Assembly (NCBI RefSeq): GCF_000955975.1
Contig: NZ_JYJF01000001.1
Span: forward strand, 124,001 to 188,000
DNA: 64,000 nt
Source of the DNA: Saccharothrix sp. ST-888
Lineage (GTDB): Bacteria > Actinomycetota > Actinomycetes > Streptomycetales > Streptomycetaceae
Direction of reading: 5' to 3'
Shown here: positions 1 through 7,892 of the stretch, piece by piece
How the letters are laid out: each line of letters starts with the position of its first letter
How positions within the stretch are numbered: the first letter of the stretch is position 1
Notes under the pieces: generated by a model
Databases searched by the model: none
What the model was told of the DNA's origin: nothing
Seen by the model: only the letters and a program-made list of their open reading frames with translations
Made by a program: the position numbers and the translations under genes

Positions 1-317
1 TCCGCGCCGAGCAGCTCCAGCCGGTACCCGGCACGGGAGTGCGGCACACCGGACTCCCCCGCGCCCCGGACGTCGTAGCGGACGACGTGGTGGTCGGCGG
101 CCAGCTCGGCGGCGACGTCGTCCCAGACCACATGGGTGTCCGGGTAACCGTGCACCAGGATCACGGTGGGGTCGGCCGGGTCGCCCTGCTCGAAGACGGC
201 CAGCGGGAGGCCGCCGGAGTGGACGGTCCGGCGGCGCTCCGGTACCGAGGACGACGGGTGCGGGTGCGGGTGCGGGTGCGGTGAAGGAGCGGCCCGGCGA
301 ATCCGGCGGTTCCTCAT
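1..317 (-). CDS. alpha/beta hydrolase (5' part, runs off left edge)
   Basis: Only the first ~105 codons are present. The ATG (317-315) overlaps the TGA of the upstream M24 gene as ATGA, so the two are translationally coupled. The N-terminus has a run of four His-Pro pairs encoded by a GGGTGC hexamer repeat, followed by a classic alpha/beta hydrolase start: a strand ending VILVHGYPDTH (oxyanion HG motif) and the YDVRGAGES segment. In streptomycetes a similar N-terminus is often fused to a C-terminal SDR domain; whether that is so here lies outside the window. It is the last visible gene of a redox/hydrolase operon. Substrate unknown. Confidence 0.8.
   Translation of the reverse strand, partial: MRNRRIRRAAPSPHPHPHPHPSSSVPERRRTVHSGGLPLAVFEQGDPADPTVILVHGYPDTHVVWDDVAAELAADHHVVRYDVRGAGESGVPHSRAGYRLELLGA
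256..279. repeat. GGGTGC x4 hexanucleotide repeat
   Basis: Four perfect tandem copies of GGGTGC (plus strand) lie inside the beginning of the alpha/beta hydrolase gene and encode (His-Pro)4 on the minus strand. Each unit is 6 bp, so copy-number change would stay in frame. Confidence 0.85.
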
Positions 318-1150
318 CGGGCGGTCTCCTTCTGCCGGGTCCACCGGCGTACGTGCGGCAGGTCGTCGTCGAGCCAGTAGGCGTCGTCCTCGGTGACCAC
401 CAGCAGCTCCTCGAACTTGATGCCCACCTCGCGGAAGCCGATGTGCGGTTCCACCGCCCACAGCCCGGGAGTCGGGGCGTGCCGGGAGGAGCGGCCGTCC
501 GCCCAGAGTGGTGAACGGCCGTGCAGGCGCTCGCTGATCAGCTCCCGGCCGAGGGTCTGCAGGGTGCGTACGCCGAAGCCGAAGACGTTCACCCCGGCCG
601 GGCCGCGCGCACTCGTCCTGGTCACCTGGTGGCCGATCACCCGGCCCGGGTAGACCCGGTGGCGGTTGTCGTAGCCGTGCGCGGCGATCTGGGCGTCCAC
701 GGCGGCGTAGACCTCGTCGAGCGGCCGGCGGGCCCGCACCTCGCGCAGGATCAGCTCCCGGTAGACCTGGAGGTCGGCGGCGAGCCGGTCCCAGATCGGG
801 TTGTCGCCGACCTTGCCGCCATAGCCGATGTCGGCGGTGTAACCGTCCACGATCGGGGCGCAGTCGAGGACGTAGGGCATGCCCTCGGCCAGCCGGCGGT
901 TGCCGGCGAAGAACTGCAGCGGGGTGTGGAAGTGCCGGAAGGCCGTACGGTCGCCGAACCAGGCGAACGGGACGTGGAAGAAGTCCTGGACGCCCGCCGC
1001 GACCAGGCAGCGGCGCAGCTCGGCGGTGGCCTGGCGCTCCGTGACTCCGGGCTCGATCCAGGCGGCCACCTGCTCGGCGCAGTGGTACGCGAGTTGCTGG
1101 GTCTCCCGGAAGCGGTCCAAATCACGGTCGTCGTAGGGGAAGCGCGGCAT
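314..1150 (-). CDS. M24 family metallopeptidase (creatinase/Xaa-Pro peptidase fold)
   Basis: A 278-residue pita-bread-fold protein. Metal-ligand motifs of the family are visible in order: Asp in VLDCAPIVDGYTADIG (two Asp), His in GRVIGHQVTR, Glu in AVEPHIGF and Glu in GIKFEELLVV. The family cleaves Xaa-Pro bonds or hydrolyses creatine-like amidines; the substrate cannot be told here. I chose the ATG at 1150 because GAGGAG lies 7 nt upstream. A GTG at 1165 overlaps the stop of the upstream ferredoxin reductase and is the alternative. Its stop overlaps the next gene's ATG. It has no N-terminal domain and is shorter than true aminopeptidase P, so a peptidase role is only family-level. Confidence 0.85.
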   Translation of the reverse strand: MPRFPYDDRDLDRFRETQQLAYHCAEQVAAWIEPGVTERQATAELRRCLVAAGVQDFFHVPFAWFGDRTAFRHFHTPLQFFAGNRRLAEGMPYVLDCAPIVDGYTADIGYGGKVGDNPIWDRLAADLQVYRELILREVRARRPLDEVYAAVDAQIAAHGYDNRHRVYPGRVIGHQVTRTSARGPAGVNVFGFGVRTLQTLGRELISERLHGRSPLWADGRSSRHAPTPGLWAVEPHIGFREVGIKFEELLVVTEDDAYWLDDDLPHVRRWTRQKETAR

Positions 1151-1161
1151 GGTCGGGCTCC

Positions 1162-2247
1162 TCACAGATCGAGGACGAGTGTCTCGCCCTCGGCGGCTCG
1201 GGAGACACAGGGCAGCAGGGCACCGGCGGCCCGCTCCTCCTCGGTGAGGCGGCGGTCGCGGTGAGCAGGTGCACCGGAGAGCAGCTGCACCCGGCAGGTG
1301 CCGCAGAAGCCCTGGTGGCAGGAGTACGGCAGTTCGGGACGGACCTCGCGGACCACGTCGAGCGCCGATCGGTCGGCGGGGACTGGCAGTTCGGGCCCCT
1401 CAGCGCCGAGCCGGACCGAGAAGGGCCGGCCGTCGACGATGGGTGCGGCACCGAAGCGCTCGAAGTGCAGGGACCGCGCGGGCGAGGCGTCGAGTGCCCG
1501 CTGCACCGCGGCGAGCATCGGCGCGGGGCCGCAGCAGTAGACGGCGGCGCGGGCCGGGGCGTGAGCGAGCAGGGCGTCCGCCGTGGGGACTCCGTGCTGC
1601 TCGTCGGTGAGCAGCGTGACCCGGCGCGGGCCGAGGGCGCGCAGCTCGTCCGCGAACGGCATCGCGTCGGCGCTGCGTCCGGTGTGGACCAACCGCCAGT
1701 CGAGGCCGAGCCGGGCGGCCTCGCGGGCCATCGGGAGCAGCGGGGTGATCCCGATGCCGCCGGCCAGGAACAGCACGGCGGGCTCGGCGCAGAAGGCGAA
1801 GCCGTTGCGCGGGCGGCGGGCCGTCAGGCGGGCACCGACGTGCAGTTCTTCGTGGATCTCCACCGAGCCGCCGCCACCGTCGGCGATCCTGCGGACCGCG
1901 ATCCGGTACACCCGATCCTCGGTCGGGTCCCCGCAGAGGGAGTAGTGCCGCTCGCGGCCGGAGGGGAGGGTGAGCAGCAGCCGGGCGCCGGGCTGCCAGC
2001 CGGGCAGCGGGGTGCCGGAGGGGTCGGCGAGGTGCAGTTCGACCACCCCGGTGGCGATCGTCTCGTGCCGGGTGACCACCAGCTGGAGCAGTGGGGTGGG
2101 GCCGGGCTCGGCACGGCGGGGGTTCCGGCGGAACAGCGGGCTGCCCATCGCCGGGGTGTAGCGGTCGCCGAAGGCGGTGATCCGCTGGATGTAACGGTCC
2201 GGCCGCGGACGGCCGTAGAGGTCGGGTGGCGGTGTACTGAGATCCAT
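1162..2247 (-). CDS. 2Fe-2S ferredoxin-type oxidoreductase (phthalate dioxygenase reductase-like)
   Basis: A 361-residue flavin reductase with the order flavin-binding domain (RHYSLCGDP), NAD(P) domain (LFLAGGIGITPLLP) and C-terminal plant-type [2Fe-2S] domain (SCHQGFCGTC with a distal Cys in LPCVSRA). Such proteins pass electrons from NAD(P)H to an oxygenase or hydroxylase partner. Upstream, in the same direction, is a PF10118 metal-dependent hydrolase, a possible acceptor; this pairing is inferred from position. The reading frame is open further upstream, but that region carries an intergenic repeat and low-quality coding, so I use the ATG at 2247 (MDLSTPPPDLYG). The stop is 11 nt before the M24 ATG. 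Confidence 0.87.
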   Translation of the reverse strand: MDLSTPPPDLYGRPRPDRYIQRITAFGDRYTPAMGSPLFRRNPRRAEPGPTPLLQLVVTRHETIATGVVELHLADPSGTPLPGWQPGARLLLTLPSGRERHYSLCGDPTEDRVYRIAVRRIADGGGGSVEIHEELHVGARLTARRPRNGFAFCAEPAVLFLAGGIGITPLLPMAREAARLGLDWRLVHTGRSADAMPFADELRALGPRRVTLLTDEQHGVPTADALLAHAPARAAVYCCGPAPMLAAVQRALDASPARSLHFERFGAAPIVDGRPFSVRLGAEGPELPVPADRSALDVVREVRPELPYSCHQGFCGTCRVQLLSGAPAHRDRRLTEEERAAGALLPCVSRAAEGETLVLDL

Positions 2248-2330
2248 CCGGGCGGCTCCGGGTCGAGGCAGGCAGACGGGCAGACAGGGACAACTCATCA
2301 GGGACACGGGCAATGCAGCACCCCAGGAGC

Positions 2331-2400
2331 GCAAGCGATACAGCAGCTTTCCAGGGGACGCGAGCGATACAGCTTTCCAGGGGCGCGGGGAACTGCGCGA
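2331..2400 (+). repeat. streptomycete intergenic repeat with an internal direct repeat
   Basis: Between the metal-dependent hydrolase and the reductase lies a direct repeat (GCGATACAGC..TTTCCAGGGG, copies about 2331-2358 and 2360-2383, the first with 3 extra bases). It runs into the motif AGGGGCGCGGGGAACTGCGCGA at 2379-2400. The same 22-mer, with one mismatch, recurs in inverse orientation at 25183-25204. Related copies are widespread between streptomycete genes; function unknown. Confidence 0.7.
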
Positions 2401-2462
2401 AACACCCCGCACAGCCGGTCACCCGCACCCGACCGGGCAACGCCCCACCCCCGGAAGCACGT

Positions 2463-3368
2463 TCAGCGCGTGGCGGCGCTGCGGGCGGCCGGGGAGGTGG
2501 CGAGGTAGCTGAGGGCCTGGCTGGAGGAGCCCTCCTGGGTGGGGTGGTAGCCGGGCCGCAGGTAGCGCAGGCCGGAGCGGATCGACCGCACCGGGTCGGG
2601 CAGCAGGCCGCGCCGGGAGTTCAGCCCGGCCTCGCGCCAGGTGGGCCGGATCCGCCCCTGGAGGACGGGGTCGGCGGCCAGCAGGAAGCGGACCCCGCGC
2701 ACCCAGAGGTGGACCAGCAGCGGCCCGGACACCGCCATGCCCCGGACCCGCCGCAGGTAGCCCGGGTCGAGGTGGACCATCAGGTCGAAGGCGACGCTGC
2801 GGTGCTCGACCTCCTCGGCACCGTGCCAGCGCAGCAGGTCGAGCATGGTCGGGTGGGCCTTGGCCCGGTCCAGCCCGGGCGAGTTGAGCGCCCAGTTGCC
2901 GAGGAAGGCGGTGAAGTGCTCGATCGCGGCGACGAAGGCGACCCGCTCGATGATGTTCTCGCGGCGCTGGCGGGCCGTCAGTCCGGTCTTCTCACCCAGG
3001 ATGCGGTGGAACAGCCAGCTGACCTGGCGGACGTAGGGGCGCGGGTCGAGGCCCTGGGTGAGCAGGTGGTCGAGCACCTCCTGGTGGGCCTCGGCGTGGA
3101 TCGACTCCTGCCCGATGAAACCGAGCACCTCCTCGCGCAGCTGCTCGTCCCTGATCATCGGCAGCGCGTCCTTGAAGACCCGGATGAACCAGCGCTCGCC
3201 CTCGGGCAGCAGCAGGTGCAGCACGTTGATGGTGTGCGTGGCCATCGGCTCGTCGGGGATCCAGTGCAGCGGCAGCTGCGACCAGTCGAACCGGACGTCC
3301 CTGGGTTCGAGCACCAGGCTGTCGTGCACGGCGGGCGGGGCGGTGGAGGGCGCGGTGGGGCGGGGCAT
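2463..3368 (-). CDS. metal-dependent hydrolase family protein (PF10118)
   Basis: A 301-residue, mostly helical protein with the family's His/Glu-rich motifs: GQESIHAEAHQ near residue 110 and EEVEHRS near residue 185. These resemble di-iron carboxylate helices, and some members are suspected oxygenases despite the 'hydrolase' name. The start ATG at 3368 has an AGGAGG 6-7 nt upstream. It is probably the first gene of a minus-strand operon continuing with the [2Fe-2S] reductase, which would suit an oxygen-activating enzyme needing electrons; that link is inference. A 215-bp spacer holding a repeat separates it from the reductase, so cotranscription is likely but not proven. Confidence 0.8.
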   Translation of the reverse strand: MPRPTAPSTAPPAVHDSLVLEPRDVRFDWSQLPLHWIPDEPMATHTINVLHLLLPEGERWFIRVFKDALPMIRDEQLREEVLGFIGQESIHAEAHQEVLDHLLTQGLDPRPYVRQVSWLFHRILGEKTGLTARQRRENIIERVAFVAAIEHFTAFLGNWALNSPGLDRAKAHPTMLDLLRWHGAEEVEHRSVAFDLMVHLDPGYLRRVRGMAVSGPLLVHLWVRGVRFLLAADPVLQGRIRPTWREAGLNSRRGLLPDPVRSIRSGLRYLRPGYHPTQEGSSSQALSYLATSPAARSAATR

Positions 3369-3551
3369 GGGGAGCCTCCTGACCTGCGGGTGACGCGGCG
3401 GTTACCGGCAACCTACCCGCGAGTAGAGCGCCCTACAAGGGTTTCGGGCATTCTTATCGACATCAAGTCTAATAAGCTCCGGGCCGTACGCCTGAGCCTC
3501 CCGGGGCGTACGCCCGAGCCCCGGTGGTACGCCGGCGCCCGCCCGGAGCGC

Positions 3552-3929
3552 TCATCGGGCGGGCGTGCCGAGCTCCGCGCGGACCCGGTTGCGGACGGCC
3601 GCCACCACGGCGGCGGACCGGTAGGCGCGGGCGACCCGGACCAGCCAGTCCGTCTCCGTCACGGCGGTGGACCCGGCCGCCGGTGCACCCGCCCCGGGGG
3701 CCGTCCAGGCCGCGTGCCGCCGCCCCGCGCGGACGGACTCGACGGCCGCCGCGATGGCCGCCGCCTCGACGGTCTCGGGACGGCAGCCGGGATCGAGCTC
3801 GCAGACCCAGGCGGCGGCGTCGGGGTGCCGGTACGGGCGCAGCGCCAACTGGGCGTCATGGATCTCGATCACCCTGCGGTACAGCGCGAACCTGACGCCG
3901 TGCGGCAGGCCGAGAGCCCTGCCGCCCAC
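3552..3929 (-). pseudogene. C-terminal fragment of a DUF6545/MAB_1171c-type protein
   Basis: A 125-residue reading frame beginning at a GTG. Its first half contains FALYRRVIEIHDAQLALRPY, the typical signature of the cytosolic C-terminal domain (DUF6545) of MAB_1171c-family actinobacterial membrane proteins. The seven-helix N-terminal membrane half is absent: upstream, within 76 bp, sits the stop of an IclR gene. It is therefore either a decayed remnant or a free-standing cytosolic domain. No strong ribosome binding site is seen. I favour remnant. Confidence 0.5.
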
Positions 3930-4005
3930 CGGGTCACCGTCTTCCAGGGCGCCGTCTTCCTCTCCTCCTGGGGCGGCCCGTCCTGACGGCGCCGGACGAC
4001 CGGGG

Positions 4006-4785
4006 TCAGACCGCCATCGCGATCATCAGCGGGGCGGCCCGCTCGGCCAGGAGTTCGGCGGCAGCGCGCAGCCGGTGGACGTCGGAGACCGGCAGCGAGG
4101 TGGCCAGGCAGCCGACCGTGCTGCCCGCGGTGACCGGGACGGCGGCGCAGACGGTGCCCATGGCGTACTCCTGGATGTCCAGCACCGGGACGGTGGCGGG
4201 CTGGCGCTCCAGACGGTGCATCAACTGCTCGGCGTCGGTGACGGTGCGCGAGGTGAGCCGGGCGACCGGGTGCCGGGACAGGTGGTCGCGGCGGGCGTCG
4301 TGGTCGAGCTGGCTCAGCAGGCACTTGCCCAGCGCGCTGGCGTGCGCCGAGGCGCGGAAGTCCACCCACTCCTCGACCGGCGGGGCGTAGTCGGCGGAGG
4401 CCACCGCCTCCACCGTCAACTCGCCGTCGTGGTACCGGCCGAAGTAGACGGCGGCACCCAGTTCGTCGCGCAGTTCGGCCAGGGTGCGGTCCAGCCTGGT
4501 GCGCAGCAGCTGCCTGCGGTTCGCCTGGCCGAGCAGGGCGAAGGCGCCGCCGAGCACCCAGCAGCCCTCCTGGTTGGTCAGGTAGCCCTCCAGCTCCAGG
4601 ACTTCGGCCAGCTCCTGGACCGCGGTGAAGGGCAGCGACAGCTCCCGGGCGAGGACCGCGGGGGTGACGCCGCCGCCGTGGCGGTCGACCGCCTCCAGCA
4701 GCCGCAGGGCCCGTTGGAGCGCCCCGAACGGACTCGGACCGCCCTGGTCGAGTGTGGTCCGGTCGCCCCGGCTCCGTGCCGACAT
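4006..4785 (-). CDS. IclR-family transcriptional regulator
   Basis: A 259-residue regulator. The N-terminal winged helix covers roughly residues 20-80 (ALQRALRLLEAVDRHGGGVTP then LSLPFTAVQELAEVLELEGYL). The C-terminal effector domain has the family's SALGKCLLSQL and VPVTAGSTVGCLAT segments. I chose the ATG at 4785 because AAGGGGG precedes it; the frame extends 51 codons upstream without a better start. It is transcribed alone toward the DUF6545 fragment. Its target cannot be deduced from the neighbours. It is distinct from the AllR-like regulator at 21.8 kb. Confidence 0.85.
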   Translation of the reverse strand: MSARSRGDRTTLDQGGPSPFGALQRALRLLEAVDRHGGGVTPAVLARELSLPFTAVQELAEVLELEGYLTNQEGCWVLGGAFALLGQANRRQLLRTRLDRTLAELRDELGAAVYFGRYHDGELTVEAVASADYAPPVEEWVDFRASAHASALGKCLLSQLDHDARRDHLSRHPVARLTSRTVTDAEQLMHRLERQPATVPVLDIQEYAMGTVCAAVPVTAGSTVGCLATSLPVSDVHRLRAAAELLAERAAPLMIAMAV

Positions 4786-5022
4786 GAGGCCCCCTTCACG
4801 AACAATCCCACCCATCCGCGCGGACCTGCCGCGATCCCCCCAGCCTAGCCACGCCGGGCGCGGCAGACCCCACACCGAGGCGAATTCGCCGGTACGGGGC
4901 CAGGTCCCCTTGACTGGCATATGCCGCACGTCGTTCACCCGCGCTCAACCGGGCGCCTGCTCCGGGGAAACGTGCGGACCCCGCAGGGGCCGCCCGGTCC
5001 CGCCGGGTTCCGCGCACGCCGG
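4786..5022. other. non-coding gap between the catalase operon end and the iclR gene
   Basis: About 330 bp lie between the iclR start and the catalase stop. No convincing reading frame was found. It should hold the iclR promoter; the right end carries the catalase terminator (separate entry). Confidence 0.5.
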
Positions 5023-5058
5023 ACGGGCCCCTCCCCACTGCCCGGGGAAGGGGCCCGT
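5023..5058 (-). terminator. terminator of the allB-alc-katA operon
   Basis: Perfect 10-bp stem ACGGGCCCCT/AGGGGCCCGT (5023-5032 with 5049-5058), 57 bp beyond the catalase stop. There is no U-tract, as is usual in streptomycetes. Confidence 0.7.
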
Positions 5059-5114
5059 CGGCGGTCATCCGAGTGCGGGCTCGGGCGACCGTTGAGGGTT
5101 GGTCAGGTCGGGCC

Positions 5115-6575
5115 TCAGCCCTCGTCGCCAGCCCGGAGCTTGGCGACCGCGGCCTCCAGGCGGGCGCCGTACTCCTCGTCGGCCGCGTGGAAGTGGGCGA
5201 GGTTCTTCTCGATGACGTCGTCGCGGGAGACCTGGGCGAGGAAGCCGGCCAGGTTGTTGATCAGCCGCTCCTTCTCGCCGTCCGACATCAGCCGGTAGAG
5301 CTCACCGGCCTGGAAGAAGTCGTCGTCCTTGGTGTGCGCCGGGGTGGTGTAGGTGCCGGTGTAGCCGGAGAGGGCGACCGGGGCGGCGAGGGCGTCGTCG
5401 GTCTGGCGCGGGCCGTCGTACGAGTTGGGCTCGTAGTTCTTGCCGCGGCCGGACTCGTTGACGGCCGAGAAGCCGTCGCGGCCGTAGTTGTTCGCCTCGG
5501 TGGCCTTGGGGGCGTTCACCGCGAGCAGGGTGTGGTTGACGCCGAGGCGGTAGCGCTGGGCGTCCGCGTAGGCGAACAGGCGGCCCTGGAGCATCTTGTC
5601 CGGGGACGGGCCGATGCCGGGAACGAAGTTGTTCGGCGAGAAGGCGGCCTGCTCGACCTCGGCGAAGACGTTCTCCGGGTTCCGGTTGAGGACCAGGCGG
5701 CCGACCTTCTGCAGCGGGTAGTCGGCGTGCGGCCACACCTTGGTGAGGTCGAACGGGTTGAAGCGGTACTCGGCCGCCTCGGCCACCGGCATCAGCTGGA
5801 CGTACAGGGTCCAGGACGGGAACACGCCCCGCTCGATGGCCTGGTGCAGGTCGCGCTGGTGGCTGTCGGCGTCACCGCCGACGAGCTCGGCGGCCTGGGC
5901 ACCGTCCAGGGAGCGCACGCCCTGGTTGGTCTTGAAGTGGTACTTCACCCAGAACGCGTCGCCCTGCCCGTTGACCCACTGGTAGGTGTGCGAGCCGTAG
6001 CCGTTCATGTGCCGGTACGAGGCCGGGATGCCGCGGTCGCCGAAGAGCCAGGTGATCTGGTGGGTGGCCTCGGGGGCGTGCGCCCAGAAGTCCCAGACGT
6101 TGTCGGCCTCGGTGGTGCCGGTGAAGGGGTCGCGCTTCTGCGAGTGGATGAAGTCGGGGAACTTCAGCGGGTCCTTGATGAAGAACACCGGGGTGTTGTT
6201 GCCGACCAGGTCGTAGTTGCCCTGCTCGGTGTAGAACTTCAGCGCGAAACCGCGCGGGTCGCGGACCGCGTCGTTGGCACCGAGGTTGCCGGCCACGGTC
6301 GAGAAGCGCAGGAAGACCTCGGTGCGCTTGCCGACCTCGGCGAGGAAGGCGGCCCTGGTGAACTGCGAGACCTCGTCGGTCACCTCGAAGTAGCCGTACG
6401 CGCCGGAGCCACGGGCGTGCACCACGCGCTCCGGGATGCGCTCGCGGTTGAAGCGGGCCAGCTTCTCCAGCAGCTGCTGGTCCTGGATCAGCAGCGGGCC
6501 GTACTCACCGGCCGAGGCGGAGTTCTGGTTGTCGGCGATCGGGGCGCCGGACTCGGTGGTCAAGATCTTCGACAT
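5115..6575 (-). CDS. katA: monofunctional heme catalase
   Basis: A 486-residue small-subunit clade catalase that dismutates H2O2 to water and O2 in the cytoplasm. Active-site residues fall where expected: distal His53 (VVHARGSGAYG), distal Asn126 (VGNNTPVFFI) and proximal heme-ligating Tyr336 (RLFAYADAQRYRLG). The ATG at 6575 has GAAGGA upstream. It lies 41 bp after alc in the same direction and ahead of a strong terminator, so it is very likely the third gene of an allB-alc-katA operon. Urate oxidase, encoded 8 kb away in the same island, releases H2O2, which gives a metabolic reason for this placement. The symbol is by family; streptomycetes have several catalases. Confidence 0.95.
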   Translation of the reverse strand: MSKILTTESGAPIADNQNSASAGEYGPLLIQDQQLLEKLARFNRERIPERVVHARGSGAYGYFEVTDEVSQFTRAAFLAEVGKRTEVFLRFSTVAGNLGANDAVRDPRGFALKFYTEQGNYDLVGNNTPVFFIKDPLKFPDFIHSQKRDPFTGTTEADNVWDFWAHAPEATHQITWLFGDRGIPASYRHMNGYGSHTYQWVNGQGDAFWVKYHFKTNQGVRSLDGAQAAELVGGDADSHQRDLHQAIERGVFPSWTLYVQLMPVAEAAEYRFNPFDLTKVWPHADYPLQKVGRLVLNRNPENVFAEVEQAAFSPNNFVPGIGPSPDKMLQGRLFAYADAQRYRLGVNHTLLAVNAPKATEANNYGRDGFSAVNESGRGKNYEPNSYDGPRQTDDALAAPVALSGYTGTYTTPAHTKDDDFFQAGELYRLMSDGEKERLINNLAGFLAQVSRDDVIEKNLAHFHAADEEYGARLEAAVAKLRAGDEG

Positions 6576-6616
6576 GAGGGTCCTTCACATAGCGGCGGTG
6601 CGGAGGTGTTTCGGGT

Positions 6617-7882
6617 TCAGACGCCGAGCAGGCGCCAGATGGCCGAGCGGCGGCGGGAGGACTGCTCACCGTCGGGGCCGTCGGTCGGCTGCAGGGCAGC
6701 GACGGCGGCGGTGGTCGCGGCGGCGTCCGCGAGCGGGCGGGCGGCGGTCAGCGCGGTGGCCTCGGCCTCGTCCAGTCCGGCCCCGGTGAGCGCGGCCTCG
6801 GACTCGGCGGCCGGCAGCGCGTTGAACCAGCGCAGGGCGAGGGCGGCGCGGCCGGCCTCGGTGAGCCGGCCGGTGAGGCGCAGCCGGGCGAGGCCGCCGT
6901 CGGGGTAGACGTTGATCCGGACGTGGGTGACCGGACGGTCCGCGGTGAGCCGGAAGCGGTGCCGGGTGTCGGGCTGCAGGCGGGTGCGGGGCAGGATCTC
7001 GAACCAGCCGTCGGCGTCGCCCGCCGGGTCTCCGCCCTGGGAGGCGTCGTAGCCGACCAGGTCGGCCCAGCCGGGGGCGTTGGCGACGAAGTGGGTGGTG
7101 TCCACCTCGGCGGCCAGGACCTCGCCGCCCCCGGCCAGGGCGATCTGCACCCAGTCGTTGGCCTTGTCGCGCCGACGCCGGGTCTCCCAGCCCTCGCCCA
7201 TGACGGAGGCGCGACCGGGAGCGTTCAGGTTGTGCGGGGAGGAGAAGTAGCGGTCCGAGGCGGCCTCGGCGACGCCGCCGTACTCCTGCGCGGCGAGGTC
7301 GAAGGTGAGCCCGTCCAGGTCGCGCGGGTCGGGGCGGACCTCGCCGTACACCCGCAGCCGGGCCACGCCGCCGTCCGGCCAGATGTTCAGGCGGACGTGG
7401 GTGAAGCGCTGCTCACCGGTGACCTCGAACTCGTGGGCGGTGTCGCCCTGGAGCGGGGTACGGGGTACCAGGTCCACCCACTCGGCGGCCTCGACCTCGG
7501 CGGGGGACGGGTGGCCGGGGACGGAGGCGCCCTGGACCGAGCCCGTCTCGGGGTAGTTGCCGGTGAAGTGCGCGGTGTCGACCACCACGCCGCGGATCAC
7601 CCCGGCCACGCCCAGCCGGACGATCGCCCAGTCGTGGTCCTCGTCGGTGGGGTGCGGCTGCCCGGCCGAGACGCCGCGGCGACGGCGGCTCTCCCAGCCG
7701 TCCATGATCTGGCCCTTGTGCCCGAAGGTGTGCGGACGGAACTCGGCAGGTGCCGCGACCAGCAGGTTCTCCGCGTCCGCGAAGGTGTCCTCGTTGGTGG
7801 CGACGATGCCCGCGCCCAGCAGGCGGGAGGCCAGGTTGACCAGCTCGGTGAAGGGAGCGCTGGGGGGATTGACGGTGCTCAA
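6617..7882 (-). CDS. alc: allantoicase with an extra C-terminal tail
   Basis: Hydrolyses allantoate to ureidoglycolate and urea. The 421-residue protein has two tandem allantoicase repeats (about 20-185 and 195-338), each with the signatures GWESRRRR or GWETRRRR, a DTAHF/DTTHF strand and TH-V-R-x-N-x-(W/Y)PDGG. The start is probably a TTG at 7882 with AGGAG 7 nt upstream, 10 nt after the allB stop; no ATG or GTG fits. Residues 348-398 (RWFNALPAAESEAAL ... TAARPLADAAATTAAVAAL) extend beyond the usual family end and resemble the N-terminal helices of OHCU decarboxylase, the uraD product of this island. The tail lacks that enzyme's catalytic His/Glu region. Confidence 0.93.
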   Translation of the reverse strand: MSTVNPPSAPFTELVNLASRLLGAGIVATNEDTFADAENLLVAAPAEFRPHTFGHKGQIMDGWESRRRRGVSAGQPHPTDEDHDWAIVRLGVAGVIRGVVVDTAHFTGNYPETGSVQGASVPGHPSPAEVEAAEWVDLVPRTPLQGDTAHEFEVTGEQRFTHVRLNIWPDGGVARLRVYGEVRPDPRDLDGLTFDLAAQEYGGVAEAASDRYFSSPHNLNAPGRASVMGEGWETRRRRDKANDWVQIALAGGGEVLAAEVDTTHFVANAPGWADLVGYDASQGGDPAGDADGWFEILPRTRLQPDTRHRFRLTADRPVTHVRINVYPDGGLARLRLTGRLTEAGRAALALRWFNALPAAESEAALTGAGLDEAEATALTAARPLADAAATTAAVAALQPTDGPDGEQSSRRRSAIWRLLGV

Positions 7883-7892
7883 CTCAAGGCTC

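Noticed and set aside
1269..1610. CRISPR-like regularity and simple repeats
   Set aside because: No array of equal direct repeats with unique spacers was found anywhere; repeats seen are short hexamers or a 13-bp tandem run.
2313..3986. Long open plus-strand frames opposite minus-strand genes (for example 2313-3986, 5073-6908, 11033-13192, 25908-28349, 46120-48642)
   Set aside because: They are antisense shadows produced by high GC. They lack family signatures, use Val/Gly/Arg/Asp-biased translations and overlap well-supported genes completely.
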